A stretch of DNA of 64,000 nt from Bacteroidia bacterium (lineage in GTDB: Bacteria; Bacteroidota; Bacteroidia; Bacteroidales; Dysgonomonadaceae), in NCBI GenBank assembly GCA_025999435.1, contig BNXH01000003.1:1-64000 (forward strand), given 5' to 3'. This document shows, one piece after another, positions 45,666-53,936 of this stretch; positions within the stretch are counted from its first letter, which is position 1; each line of letters begins with the position of its first letter. A model generated the notes under the pieces. The model saw nothing but the letters and a program-made list of their open reading frames with translations, was not told where the DNA came from and made no database searches. Position numbers and translations under genes: made by a program.

Positions 45666-46835
45666 ATGAATCAAAAATCCAGTAGCCGGCTATTATCACT
45701 CGATATATTGAGAGGTATCACTATCGCCGGAATGATTATGGTTAATAATCCGGGATCGTGGAGCAGTATATATGCACCGTTAGGACATGCTCCCTGGCAT
45801 GGGCTTACCCCTACGGATTTAGTATTCCCATTCTTTATGTTTATCATGGGAATATCCACATATATATCACTTCGTAAATTTAATTTCGAGTTTGACAAAG
45901 CTACTCTGTTCAAAATAATTAAAAGAACAGTTGTCATATTTCTCATAGGATTGGGGCTTGGCTGGTTATCGTTATCGATTCGTACATATAACGGGCTATC
46001 CGGAGAAGATCTGACTTTTTTTGATCGTCTTATAAAATCAGTCTCCAACTTCGAAAATATACGGATTCTCGGAGTGATGCAACGTCTGGCTCTTACATAT
46101 GGAATCACAGCGCTGATTGCAATTCTTGTGAAACACAAGTATATCCCATATATCATTCTTATTACATTGATAGGATATTTTCTCTTGCTATTATTCGGAA
46201 ACGGATTCGAATTAAGCGAACAAAATATAATCTCTGTATTCGACAGGACAATATTGGGAGTAAACCATATGTATACAGACAGTGGAGTTAAACTTGATCC
46301 TGAAGGACTACTGAGCACGATTCCTGCTGTTTGCCACGTTTTAATAGGTTTTTGTTGTGGTGGCCTTTTATTAAATACTAAAGATAATTATGAAAAAATA
46401 AACAGATTATTCATTTTAGGGGCTATCCTTACTTTTTCAGGCTTTTTGCTTAGCTACGGATGTCCTATTAATAAGAAAATTTGGTCTCCAACATTCGTGT
46501 TGGCTACATGTGGATTAGCTTCGACTTTACTCGCCCTTCTTATCTGGATAATCGATATTAAAGGGTATAAAAAGTGGAGTGTATTCTTTGAGTCTTTCGG
46601 AGTAAATCCTCTATTCATATACGTAGCCGCAGGTATATTATCAATATTGCTTGGAGGCATTTTAATCCCTTACGATGGGGCAACAATCAGCATTAAAGTT
46701 TTTATATATAAAGTTTGCCTGCAACCTTACTTAGGCGACTATTTTGGATCCTTAATATTTGCCATGTTGTTTGTCGCGTTAAATTGGGTTATAGGTAACA
46801 TATTGTATAAAAAGAAAATTTATATTAAGATATGA
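45666..46835 (+). CDS. murT: DUF5009/NagX-like membrane protein, MurT position
   Basis: Polytopic inner-membrane protein of 389 aa, related to the heparan-alpha-glucosaminide N-acetyltransferase family (LLSLDILRGITIAGMIMVNN, GLTPTDLVFPFFMFIMGIS). In Tannerella forsythia the gene preceding the MurNAc kinase and MurQ genes encodes the MurNAc transporter MurT, and the order here is the same. The symbol is given on that synteny. Alternatives are an acyltransferase acting on an amino sugar. It overlaps the kinase start by four bases (ATGA). Confidence 0.72.
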   Translation: MNQKSSSRLLSLDILRGITIAGMIMVNNPGSWSSIYAPLGHAPWHGLTPTDLVFPFFMFIMGISTYISLRKFNFEFDKATLFKIIKRTVVIFLIGLGLGWLSLSIRTYNGLSGEDLTFFDRLIKSVSNFENIRILGVMQRLALTYGITALIAILVKHKYIPYIILITLIGYFLLLLFGNGFELSEQNIISVFDRTILGVNHMYTDSGVKLDPEGLLSTIPAVCHVLIGFCCGGLLLNTKDNYEKINRLFILGAILTFSGFLLSYGCPINKKIWSPTFVLATCGLASTLLALLIWIIDIKGYKKWSVFFESFGVNPLFIYVAAGILSILLGGILIPYDGATISIKVFIYKVCLQPYLGDYFGSLIFAMLFVALNWVIGNILYKKKIYIKI

Positions 46836-47692
46836 TATTATTGGCAGATGGTGGTTCTACCAAGGTCGATTGGCGCTTAGTAGAACATGATAAAGAAATA
46901 AAACAAACTTATACAAAAGGTGCAAATCCATTTTTTCGCACCAAAGAAGATATAAGTGAAGAGTTAATGACTTCACTAAAACCTGTAATAAACGGGTATG
47001 ATATTGATGCCGCCTACTTTTTTGGAGCAGGATGCGCCACTCCCGAAAAAAACAACATTATTAAAGAGGCCATAGCTGACAATTTTAGCATAAATCACAT
47101 AGAAGTAGACAGTGACCTGCTTGCAGCGGCAAAAGGTTTATGTGGCAAGGAAAAAGGGATTGCCTGTATCATCGGAACAGGTTCTAATTCGTGTTATTAC
47201 GACGGAAAAGAAATAAAAGAGAACGTATCTCCATTAGGATACATACTCGGAGATGAAGGTAGCGGCGCTGTCATTGGAAGGTTATTTTTGGGAGCCTGCC
47301 TTAAAAATCAGCTGACACCGGGACTTAAAGAAAAATTCTTAAAAGAATTTGATCTCACTGCGGCTGTTATACTCGACAAGGTGTATAAACAACCTATGGC
47401 TAATCGTTTTTTAGCGAGTCTCTCTCCATTTATATTAAAAAACATTGATGACAATACAGTGTATAACATCGTATATCAAGCATTCAATGATTTTTATATA
47501 AAAAATGTACAGCAATACGATTATAAAAATAATGAAGTTCATTTCACAGGATCTATAGCTTACCATTATCAGAATATCCTGCGAAAAGCGGGAAACGATT
47601 TAGGTATAAAAGTAGGTACTATAATCTCATCTCCGATGGATGGGCTAATTAAATATTACGCTGAAGAACAATATCAAAAAATTAATATCTAA
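46832..47692 (+). CDS. murK: BadF/BadG-type N-acetylmuramic acid kinase
   Basis: ASKHA-fold sugar kinase, 286 aa: LLADGGSTKVDWRLVEHD, YFFGAGCATPEKNN, IIGTGSNSCYYDGKEI and LGYILGDEGSGAVIG mark the NagK/MurK branch. Position between MurT-like and MurQ genes predicts phosphorylation of MurNAc to MurNAc-6-phosphate, as for MurK of Tannerella. GlcNAc may also be a substrate in this family. The stop is separated from the murQ start by one base, so translation is coupled. A paralog lies at 8774-9619. Confidence 0.87.
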   Translation: MILLADGGSTKVDWRLVEHDKEIKQTYTKGANPFFRTKEDISEELMTSLKPVINGYDIDAAYFFGAGCATPEKNNIIKEAIADNFSINHIEVDSDLLAAAKGLCGKEKGIACIIGTGSNSCYYDGKEIKENVSPLGYILGDEGSGAVIGRLFLGACLKNQLTPGLKEKFLKEFDLTAAVILDKVYKQPMANRFLASLSPFILKNIDDNTVYNIVYQAFNDFYIKNVQQYDYKNNEVHFTGSIAYHYQNILRKAGNDLGIKVGTIISSPMDGLIKYYAEEQYQKINI

Positions 47693-47693
47693 A

Positions 47694-48512
47694 ATGGCAT
47701 TTATAAAAATATCAGAACAGCCTTCATTATATGATAATCTGGAGAACAAATCGGTATTGGAACTACTAACCGAAATTAATAAAGAAGATCAAAAAGTAGC
47801 ATTGGCTGTCGAAAAAGCTATACCTCAGATAGAAAAACTTGTATCTCAGATAGTGCCCCGCATGGAACAAGGTGGACGAATCTTTTATATGGGTGCCGGG
47901 ACAAGCGGACGTCTGGGCGTATTGGATGCATCCGAAATACCTCCTACATTCGGCATGCCAAACACCCTCGTTATAGGTTTAATTGCCGGAGGGGACACAG
48001 CTTTACGTAATCCTGTAGAAAAAGCAGAAGATAACATGGATGCGGGATGGAAAGAATTACAGGAACGCAATATAAATGAGAAAGATACGGTAATAGGCAT
48101 AGCAGCTTCCGGTACCACTCCATATGTAATAGGAGCATTGCGCAAAGCCCGAAAACATGGCATACTTACGGCATCGATCTCCAGCAATCCCGATTCCCCA
48201 ATTTCTCAAGAGGCAGATATACCGATAGAAATGATCGTCGGCCCTGAATATGTAACCGGTAGTTCACGCATGAAGTCCGGTACAGGACAAAAAATGATAC
48301 TGAATATGATTACTACTTCGACAATGATAAAGCTTGGCCGTGTAAAAGGAAATCGCATGGTAAATATGCAACTTTCGAATGCGAAACTAGTAGACAGGGG
48401 CACCCGCATGGTATCTGAAGAATTAGGTCTGGACTATGAACAGGCTAACCGATTGTTACTATTACATGGGTCAGTCAAGAAAGCAGTAGACGCATACAAA
48501 GCAGGAAAATAA
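47694..48512 (+). CDS. murQ: N-acetylmuramic acid 6-phosphate etherase
   Basis: Cleaves the lactyl ether of MurNAc-6-phosphate to GlcNAc-6-phosphate and D-lactate in the cytoplasm, the key step of MurNAc salvage. The SIS fold shows MGAGTSGRLGVLDASEIPPTFG with E81 at the place of E. coli MurQ E83, then IAASGTTPYVIGAL and TGSSRMKSGTGQKMILNMI. At 272 aa it is somewhat shorter than E. coli MurQ (298) but complete for Bacteroidetes. It is the last gene of the operon, followed by a strong terminator. Confidence 0.95.
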   Translation: MAFIKISEQPSLYDNLENKSVLELLTEINKEDQKVALAVEKAIPQIEKLVSQIVPRMEQGGRIFYMGAGTSGRLGVLDASEIPPTFGMPNTLVIGLIAGGDTALRNPVEKAEDNMDAGWKELQERNINEKDTVIGIAASGTTPYVIGALRKARKHGILTASISSNPDSPISQEADIPIEMIVGPEYVTGSSRMKSGTGQKMILNMITTSTMIKLGRVKGNRMVNMQLSNAKLVDRGTRMVSEELGLDYEQANRLLLLHGSVKKAVDAYKAGK

Positions 48513-48520
48513 AAATAAAA

Positions 48521-48556
48521 TGAAAGAGCCTCTATTCGAAGCTCTTCCATTTTTTT
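48521..48556 (+). terminator. intrinsic terminator of the namZ-murQ operon
   Basis: TGAAAGAGCCTC and GAAGCTCTTCCA pair at 10 of 12 positions with a short loop and are followed by TTTTTTT. It lies 9 bp after the murQ stop. Confidence 0.85.
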
Positions 48557-48730
48557 CATAACAAATCATGTGATAGAATCTCATCAATATTCATAAATAT
48601 ATTAATATTAATCTTACTCATAAAATGCCAATAAATGTTATAAAAACTTATATTACAAATATCTATCAAACAGAAGCTTGAAATATTTTCTTATCTTTAT
48701 TGTAGATTATTAATCTTAACCTAAATCAAT

Positions 48731-50011
48731 ATGAACTTTTCGACTTTAAAAAGCCTGTCGGCTTCAGCTATGATTTCTATAGTTTGTTTTGCATCTTGCA
48801 GTAGTACCCAACAACATAACGTACTTACCGACAAGGAGAAATCCGCAGGGTGGCAATTATTATTCGACGGGCAAACCATGAATGGATGGCGAGATTATAA
48901 TGGTAAAACTCTTGCCGAACCATGGCATGTTGTAGATGGTTGTATCCAAGCTAAAGGTGATGGAAGTGATGGAAGCGGTTATATTGTTACAGATAAACAA
49001 TATGAGAACTTTGAACTTTCCTGGGATTGGAAATTAACCAAAGGCGGCAACAGCGGTATGTTGTATCATGTGGTAGAACGGTCTCAATACAAGGTGCCAT
49101 ATGTAACAGGCCCCGAGTATCAGCTAATCGATGAGCCAAATTTTGATGGTACATTAGAACCTTGGCAACGATTGGGAGTAGACTATGCTATGTATTTGCC
49201 TGATACAGCAAAGATGAAAGTAAATCCTTACGGAGAATGGAATAATTCTAAGATAGTATTTGACAATGGACATGTAGAACATTGGCTGAACGGAGAAAAG
49301 ATACTTGAATTCGAGGCATGGACAGACGACTGGTTTGCCCGCAAAAACAGTGGAAAATGGAGCAATGCACCTGAATACGGGCTTGCTAAAAAAGGAGTAA
49401 TATGTCTGCAAGATCATGGTTCTCCGGCCTCATTTCGCAATATTAAAGTAAAAGAACTTCCTCGAAAAACAAAAGAAGTGAGTCTGTTTAATGGTAAAGA
49501 TCTCACCGGATGGGAAGCTTACGGTACCGAAAAATGGTATGTACAAGATGAATTGCTCGTTTGTGAAAGCGGCCCGGATAAAAAATACGGCTATTTAGCT
49601 ACACGTGATTACTATGACGACTTTGACTTGACGGTTGAATTTAAGCAAGAAGCCGATGGAAATTCAGGTGTATTTATTCGTTCTTTCATTGAAGAAGGTG
49701 TTAAAGTAAATGGATGGCAAGTAGAAGTAGCTCCGAAAGGTCATGGCACAGGCGGAGTGTATGAATCATACGGACGTGGTTGGCTGATTCAGATACCAAA
49801 AGAAAAAGAAGAATTCCTGAAAGTCGGCGATTGGAACACAATGCGTATCCTATTGCAAGGAAGTAGAATAACAACTTGGCTCAACGGTGAAGAAATGATA
49901 ACTCTTGAAGATGAAAAAATCGGAGCAGGACAAGGCCGTATTGCTTTACAAATACATGATGGCGGAGGAATCAAAGTACTATGGCGTAATCTGAACTTGA
50001 AAACATTATAA
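48731..50011 (+). CDS. tandem DUF1080 (3-keto-disaccharide hydrolase-type) lipoprotein
   Basis: Exported lipoprotein (lipobox around FASC, C23) of 426 aa with two DUF1080 beta-sandwich domains, about 40-235 and 245-425. Both open with a similar pattern (LLFDGQTMNGWRDYNGK; SLFNGKDLTGWEAYGTE) and carry the NSGMLYHV / NSGVFIRS and EYQLIDE / WQVEVAP segments. Members hydrolyse or bind modified (3-keto) glycosides in Bacteroidetes; others are uncharacterized. It stands alone between the murQ terminator and the IS remnant, with a 218-bp upstream region holding a TATCTTTA box near 48697. The link to peptidoglycan salvage is only by proximity. Confidence 0.85.
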   Translation: MNFSTLKSLSASAMISIVCFASCSSTQQHNVLTDKEKSAGWQLLFDGQTMNGWRDYNGKTLAEPWHVVDGCIQAKGDGSDGSGYIVTDKQYENFELSWDWKLTKGGNSGMLYHVVERSQYKVPYVTGPEYQLIDEPNFDGTLEPWQRLGVDYAMYLPDTAKMKVNPYGEWNNSKIVFDNGHVEHWLNGEKILEFEAWTDDWFARKNSGKWSNAPEYGLAKKGVICLQDHGSPASFRNIKVKELPRKTKEVSLFNGKDLTGWEAYGTEKWYVQDELLVCESGPDKKYGYLATRDYYDDFDLTVEFKQEADGNSGVFIRSFIEEGVKVNGWQVEVAPKGHGTGGVYESYGRGWLIQIPKEKEEFLKVGDWNTMRILLQGSRITTWLNGEEMITLEDEKIGAGQGRIALQIHDGGGIKVLWRNLNLKTL

Positions 50012-50052
50012 AATACTCTATCATATATATTGAATAATTATTTGAAAACTAG

Positions 50053-50752
50053 ATAGTCGTCCCTTAAAAAGCACATAAACAATTATATATCAATAAATAA
50101 ATCATTAAAAGATTGCATAAATCTGCAAGAATATGTACCTTAGAGTCATAGTTTCTTGCAGATTTGTTATGTTGAAACCGGGTAAAAAAGAACCCCGGCA
50201 GAACCTGTTCTTCTCCCTGGAGGATAGCCTGAATCAAAAGCATCCATTGTACATACTGGCCAACAAGGTGGCTTGGGATATGTTTGAAACATCTTTTCGT
50301 CCGCTGTATTGTCAGGACAATGGCACACCGGCCAAACCAATCCGGTTGATGGTGGGCTTGCTGATATTGAAGCATGTCCGCAATGTTTCGGATGAAAGTA
50401 TTGTAGAGCAATGGTCGGAGAATCTTTACTACCAATATTTTTGCGGGCAGCGGGACTTTGTGCCTGTCTATCCTTGCGCTTCGAGTGAACCGGTACACTT
50501 CCGGCGCAGGGCAGCCGTAGAGCCAACCATCGGACATGTGAAATCAGACCACAGGCTGGGAGGTAATTTTTACAAGGGAATAACAGGCGACAGCATCAAT
50601 GTCATGCTTGCAGCTGCCGCCTATAACTTCAAAAGGATGATCAACAAATGGAAATCATCTTTTGACCTGTTTTTTAGAGTGATTTCTTGCTCTTTATTCC
50701 GACTTAAATTACCTTTCGTTGTCGACTTGTGGGCTTTTTAAGGGACGACTAT
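50053..50752. mobile_element. internally deleted IS5-type insertion sequence with 20-bp terminal repeats
   Basis: ATAGTCGTCCCTTAAAAAGC (50053-50072) and its exact reverse complement (50733-50752) bound a 700-bp element containing a transposase joined from its two ends. The terminal AT/TA bases may belong to the target duplication, since TA flanks the GTCGTCCC core on both sides. It inserted between the DUF1080 gene and the xylan locus. It lacks the catalytic centre and could only move in trans. Confidence 0.85.
50169..50741 (+). pseudogene. IS5-type (DUF772) transposase with internal deletion
   Basis: The N-terminal DUF772 part (MLKPGKKEPRQN, KPIRLMVGLLILKHVRNVSDE, YYQYFCGQRDF) runs to HFRRR near 50514 and then jumps in frame to the normal C-terminal segment AAVEPTIGHVKSDHRLGGNFYKG and LAAAAYNFKRM. 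Full-length relatives have roughly 400 or more residues, so about 200-250 residues with the DDE catalytic part are missing. Arg-rich RRR sequences on both sides of the gap in intact relatives would allow deletion by short direct repeats. I take the ATG at 50169 as start. Confidence 0.85.
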
Positions 50753-50769
50753 ATAAAATTCCTGTTTAA

Positions 50770-50816
50770 TTTATTATCACGTCATTGCAAGTGGCTCGCA
50801 ATGACGTGATAATAAA
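50770..50816. repeat. perfect 19-bp inverted repeat (REP-like / terminator)
   Basis: TTTATTATCACGTCATTGC (50770-50788) and its exact complement (50798-50816) flank a nine-base loop, AAGTGGCTC. The core GTCATTGC..GCAATGAC with GAGCCAC resembles the widespread GTCATTGCGAG-type REP sequences. It lies 56 bp downstream of uxuB on the minus strand and may also end that operon. Confidence 0.75.
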
Positions 50817-50871
50817 ATATTGTAGATGAAGCCTATAATGTTTTATCCAACCTACTATTTTAGTGCATGTA

Positions 50872-51687
50872 TCATACACCGCTAAAGGAAGAGAATCCTC
50901 CATCTACAGGCAGTACCACCCCTGTAATAAAGCTTGCGGCCTTGCTGCATAAAAACTGAACCGCACCGTTCAGTTCGGTAATGTCCCCAAACCTTCCCAT
51001 CGGCGTTTTAGCTAATACCTTTTTGCTTCTGTCGGTCAGCGAACCGTCAGGATTGATTAAGACAGCCCTATTCTGATCACCGATAAAGAACCCGGGAGCA
51101 ATGGCATTTACCCTTACCGCATCCCCATATTTGAGAGCCATCTCCGAGGCCAGCCATTGTGTGAAATTGCTTACGGCCGTTTTTGCAGCAGAATAACCCG
51201 GAACGCGTGTAATAGCTGAGTAGGCAGCCATAGACGAAATATTGATAATGCATCCGCTTTTTTGTTCTGCCATCACTTTACCGAATACCATCGACGGATA
51301 GACCGTTCCGTTCATATTCAGGCTGGTTACTTTCTCCCATTCGGCTACCGGCATATCGAAAAAGGCCTGGTCCGGGGCTAATGTACCCTTAGGAGTATTG
51401 CCCCCTGCTATATTTAACAGGATATCTATCCTCCCCCATTTTGCAACAACCTGTTTTGAGACTTCTTCCAGACTATCTATGTCTAAAACATTACCCACAA
51501 TACCAATGGCTTCTCCTCCTTCAGCCGTTAACTCTTTAATTCTTATATCCAGTTGCTCTTGGCGTATATCCAGCGCTACAACTTTTACTCCGGCCTCCAC
51601 AAAGCTTTTTGCAATGCTACCGCCTAAGACTCCTCCGGCCCCTGTGATTATGGCTACTTTTCCTTCTATACTAAATTGTCCGTTCAT
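50872..51687 (-). CDS. uxuB: SDR-type D-mannonate oxidoreductase (fructuronate reductase)
   Basis: NAD-dependent short-chain dehydrogenase of about 271 aa that interconverts D-fructuronate and D-mannonate. It carries the Rossmann motif VAIITGAGGVLGGSIA, LNIAGGNTPKG, the catalytic S-Y-x3-K in INISSMAAYSAITRVPGYSAAKTA, and VLPVDGGFSSF at the end. The assignment rests on the family's mannonate-oxidoreductase-like sequence and on uxuA directly upstream. I start at the ATG at 51687, four bases after the uxuA stop; an ATG at 51705 inside uxuA is possible. Last gene of the xylan operon. Confidence 0.85.
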   Translation of the reverse strand: MNGQFSIEGKVAIITGAGGVLGGSIAKSFVEAGVKVVALDIRQEQLDIRIKELTAEGGEAIGIVGNVLDIDSLEEVSKQVVAKWGRIDILLNIAGGNTPKGTLAPDQAFFDMPVAEWEKVTSLNMNGTVYPSMVFGKVMAEQKSGCIINISSMAAYSAITRVPGYSAAKTAVSNFTQWLASEMALKYGDAVRVNAIAPGFFIGDQNRAVLINPDGSLTDRSKKVLAKTPMGRFGDITELNGAVQFLCSKAASFITGVVLPVDGGFSSFSGV

Positions 51688-51691
51688 TATT

Positions 51692-52882
51692 TTATCTTTT
51701 ATCATTCATGTTTCTTTTTATTTCATCCTGGACTGTAGCCATAACCCCGTCTATTTGTGCCAGGGCATACATACGCCCGTAAAATGAATAACCAGGGTTG
51801 TAAGCCTTGTCCCTGTCGTCGAGCATGAGCCGCCCATGGTCTACGCGCATCGGTAAAGACGGATTTTCTTTTTCAAAGATGCGGACAAGTTCTATCAGAT
51901 GGCCACGGCCTTCAAGATGCGGGGCTTCTATAAAATCACCGTTAGCCATCACCTCCGTACTTCGCAAATGGACAAAGTGGGTTCTGGATGCGAACTTTTC
52001 CGCCAGCTCAGGCACATTGTTATGTATGCCCGCACTCAATGAGCCGGCACAGAATGTGAGGCCGTTGTAAGGGTTGTCCACGGCGTTGAAAATCCACTCT
52101 ATGTCCTCCATGCTTGTCACAATGCGCGGAAGCCCCAGCATTTGGAATGGAGGATCGTCGGGGTGAATGCACATCTTTATATTGTACTCTTCGCAAACGG
52201 GTATCAACTGCGAAAGAAAGTATTTCAGGTTTTCTCTCAACGCGTCCCTGTCTATGTCTTTATAGAGTGATAACAGGTTCTTGAATATGGCTACAGGGTT
52301 TTTATCCCCTTCTTTGATGTTGCCGTTTATGAAACCCTGGGTCTTTACGATGATTGTATCTATTAAAGCGTCTTTCTCCTTTTGGGTGATCGTTTTACTT
52401 AGTTCATACACTTTGACCATTTCCTCTGGTGTATAATCTTCTTCTGCTCCCTCTCGTTCAAGAATGAAACAGTCGAAATAGGCAAAGCGTATCTTGTCGA
52501 AAAAGAGCGACGAGGTCCCGTCTGCCCACGGGTATTCAAGATCGGTGCGTATCCAGTCGATAACAGGCATGAAATTGTAGCATACCGTGTTTATACCCGC
52601 TTCTCCCAGATTGGCCAGGCTTTCTATGTAATTGGCTATCAACTGGTCAGACCGGCTTCCACCGTACTTTATGGCTTCGCTTACCGGAAGGCTTTCTACC
52701 ACCGACCAGCGGAGGCCTGCATCCTTAATGTGATCCTTCAAATCATTTATCCTTTCCAATGGCCATACTGCTCCGTTGGGAATGTCGTGCAGGGCCGTTA
52801 CGATGCCTTCCACCCCTATCTGCCCAAGCATAGACAGTGTGATCTTATCTTTCAGGCCAAACCAACGCCAGGTCTTTTCCAT
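51692..52882 (-). CDS. uxuA: mannonate dehydratase
   Basis: Converts D-mannonate to 2-keto-3-deoxygluconate; cytoplasmic, 396 aa, normal length. Family segments include TWRWFGLKDKITLSMLGQIGVEGIVTALHDIP at the N-terminus, CYNFMPVIDWIRTDL, MCIHPDDPPFQMLGLPRIV and THFVHLRSTEV, with RVDHGRLM and GYSFYGRMYALAQIDG near the end. With uxuB it processes glucuronate released from glucuronoxylan by GH115 upstream; uxaC is not in the window. Confidence 0.95.
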   Translation of the reverse strand: MEKTWRWFGLKDKITLSMLGQIGVEGIVTALHDIPNGAVWPLERINDLKDHIKDAGLRWSVVESLPVSEAIKYGGSRSDQLIANYIESLANLGEAGINTVCYNFMPVIDWIRTDLEYPWADGTSSLFFDKIRFAYFDCFILEREGAEEDYTPEEMVKVYELSKTITQKEKDALIDTIIVKTQGFINGNIKEGDKNPVAIFKNLLSLYKDIDRDALRENLKYFLSQLIPVCEEYNIKMCIHPDDPPFQMLGLPRIVTSMEDIEWIFNAVDNPYNGLTFCAGSLSAGIHNNVPELAEKFASRTHFVHLRSTEVMANGDFIEAPHLEGRGHLIELVRIFEKENPSLPMRVDHGRLMLDDRDKAYNPGYSFYGRMYALAQIDGVMATVQDEIKRNMNDKR

Positions 52883-52922
52883 ATCAAATATTCAGGTTAT
52901 TAACTATAACTTTATGGATAAA

Positions 52923-53891
52923 TTACTTCTCTAATCCTTCAATCGTTTTAATGGTTCCATCCGGATTATATTCCAGTTCTATGACTTTCATACTGCGGAG
53001 CCATGTCTTACCCCCTGATGGTACAGAATCGTGATGGAAAAGATACCATTTACCTTTATACTCCACAATACTGTGATGTGTGGTCCATCCGACTACAGGA
53101 GTAAGGATTACCCCTTTGTAGGTGAACGGCCCGTAAGGATTATCCCCTATTGCATAGCAGAGAAAATGAGTATCGCCTGTGGAATACGAGAAATAATATT
53201 TACCATTGTATTTATGCATCCATGAAGCCTCAAAGAAGCGTCGGTCTGTATCTCCTTGTGTAATAGGTTGTCCGTTTTCGTCTAAAATAACAACATCGCG
53301 TGGCTCTTCAGCAAACTCCAGCATATCGCCTCTCAGCCGCGCTACTTTTGCGCAAAGGGTAGGTTCGTTATCAGCGGGGAAAGAGGCCGATTCTAACGCT
53401 TTATTATTACGATAACGTTGGAGCTGTCCACCCCAGATACCGCCGAAATAAATGTAATATTCTCCGTTGTCCTCAAATACGCATGGGTCAATACTGTAAC
53501 TTCCCTTGATCGGGTTTTCCTGCGGAATGAATGGGCCGTAAGGTTTGTCGCTGATGGCTACTCCCAAACGGAAAATATCATTTTTGTCTTTAAGTGAAAA
53601 GTACAGGTAGTATTTGCCATCTTTAAATGCGACATCACTGTCCCACAATTGACGACCTGACCAGGGGATATCTTCTACTGCCAGTACAACGCCATGATCG
53701 GTTATAGGGCTATCCACTTCATCCAGCGAAAATACATGATAATCTTTCATGTTGAAGTGATCGCCGTTATCGTTTTCGGGAATACCGCTTTCCCAATCAT
53801 GGGAGGGGTATATATAGATTTTACCTTCGAATACATGTGCAGACGGGTCTGCCATATAGTCCTGAGAAAATAAATATTTTGCTTTTTTCAT
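52923..53891 (-). CDS. glycoside hydrolase family 43 (beta-xylosidase/arabinofuranosidase type)
   Basis: Five-bladed propeller GH43 enzyme of 322 aa without a signal peptide, so acting on imported oligosaccharides in the cytoplasm. The base aspartate is in ADPSAHVF near residue 16, the modulating aspartate in SIDPCVFED near 133, and the proton donor in FEASWMH near 223. Removal of xylose or arabinose from xylo-oligosaccharides fits the adjacent xylanases and GPH transporter. The exact GH43 subfamily and specificity are not determinable here. Confidence 0.88.
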   Translation of the reverse strand: MKKAKYLFSQDYMADPSAHVFEGKIYIYPSHDWESGIPENDNGDHFNMKDYHVFSLDEVDSPITDHGVVLAVEDIPWSGRQLWDSDVAFKDGKYYLYFSLKDKNDIFRLGVAISDKPYGPFIPQENPIKGSYSIDPCVFEDNGEYYIYFGGIWGGQLQRYRNNKALESASFPADNEPTLCAKVARLRGDMLEFAEEPRDVVILDENGQPITQGDTDRRFFEASWMHKYNGKYYFSYSTGDTHFLCYAIGDNPYGPFTYKGVILTPVVGWTTHHSIVEYKGKWYLFHHDSVPSGGKTWLRSMKVIELEYNPDGTIKTIEGLEK

Positions 53892-53936
53892 TGTTGTTGA
53901 TTTTTAAAATTATTAGTAGATGAGATATAAGTTACA

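Noticed and set aside
45671-46318. 215-codon minus-strand ORF opposite the DUF5009 gene
   Set aside because: The hydrophobic antisense frame of a membrane-protein gene; the plus frame has the family motifs and operon overlaps.
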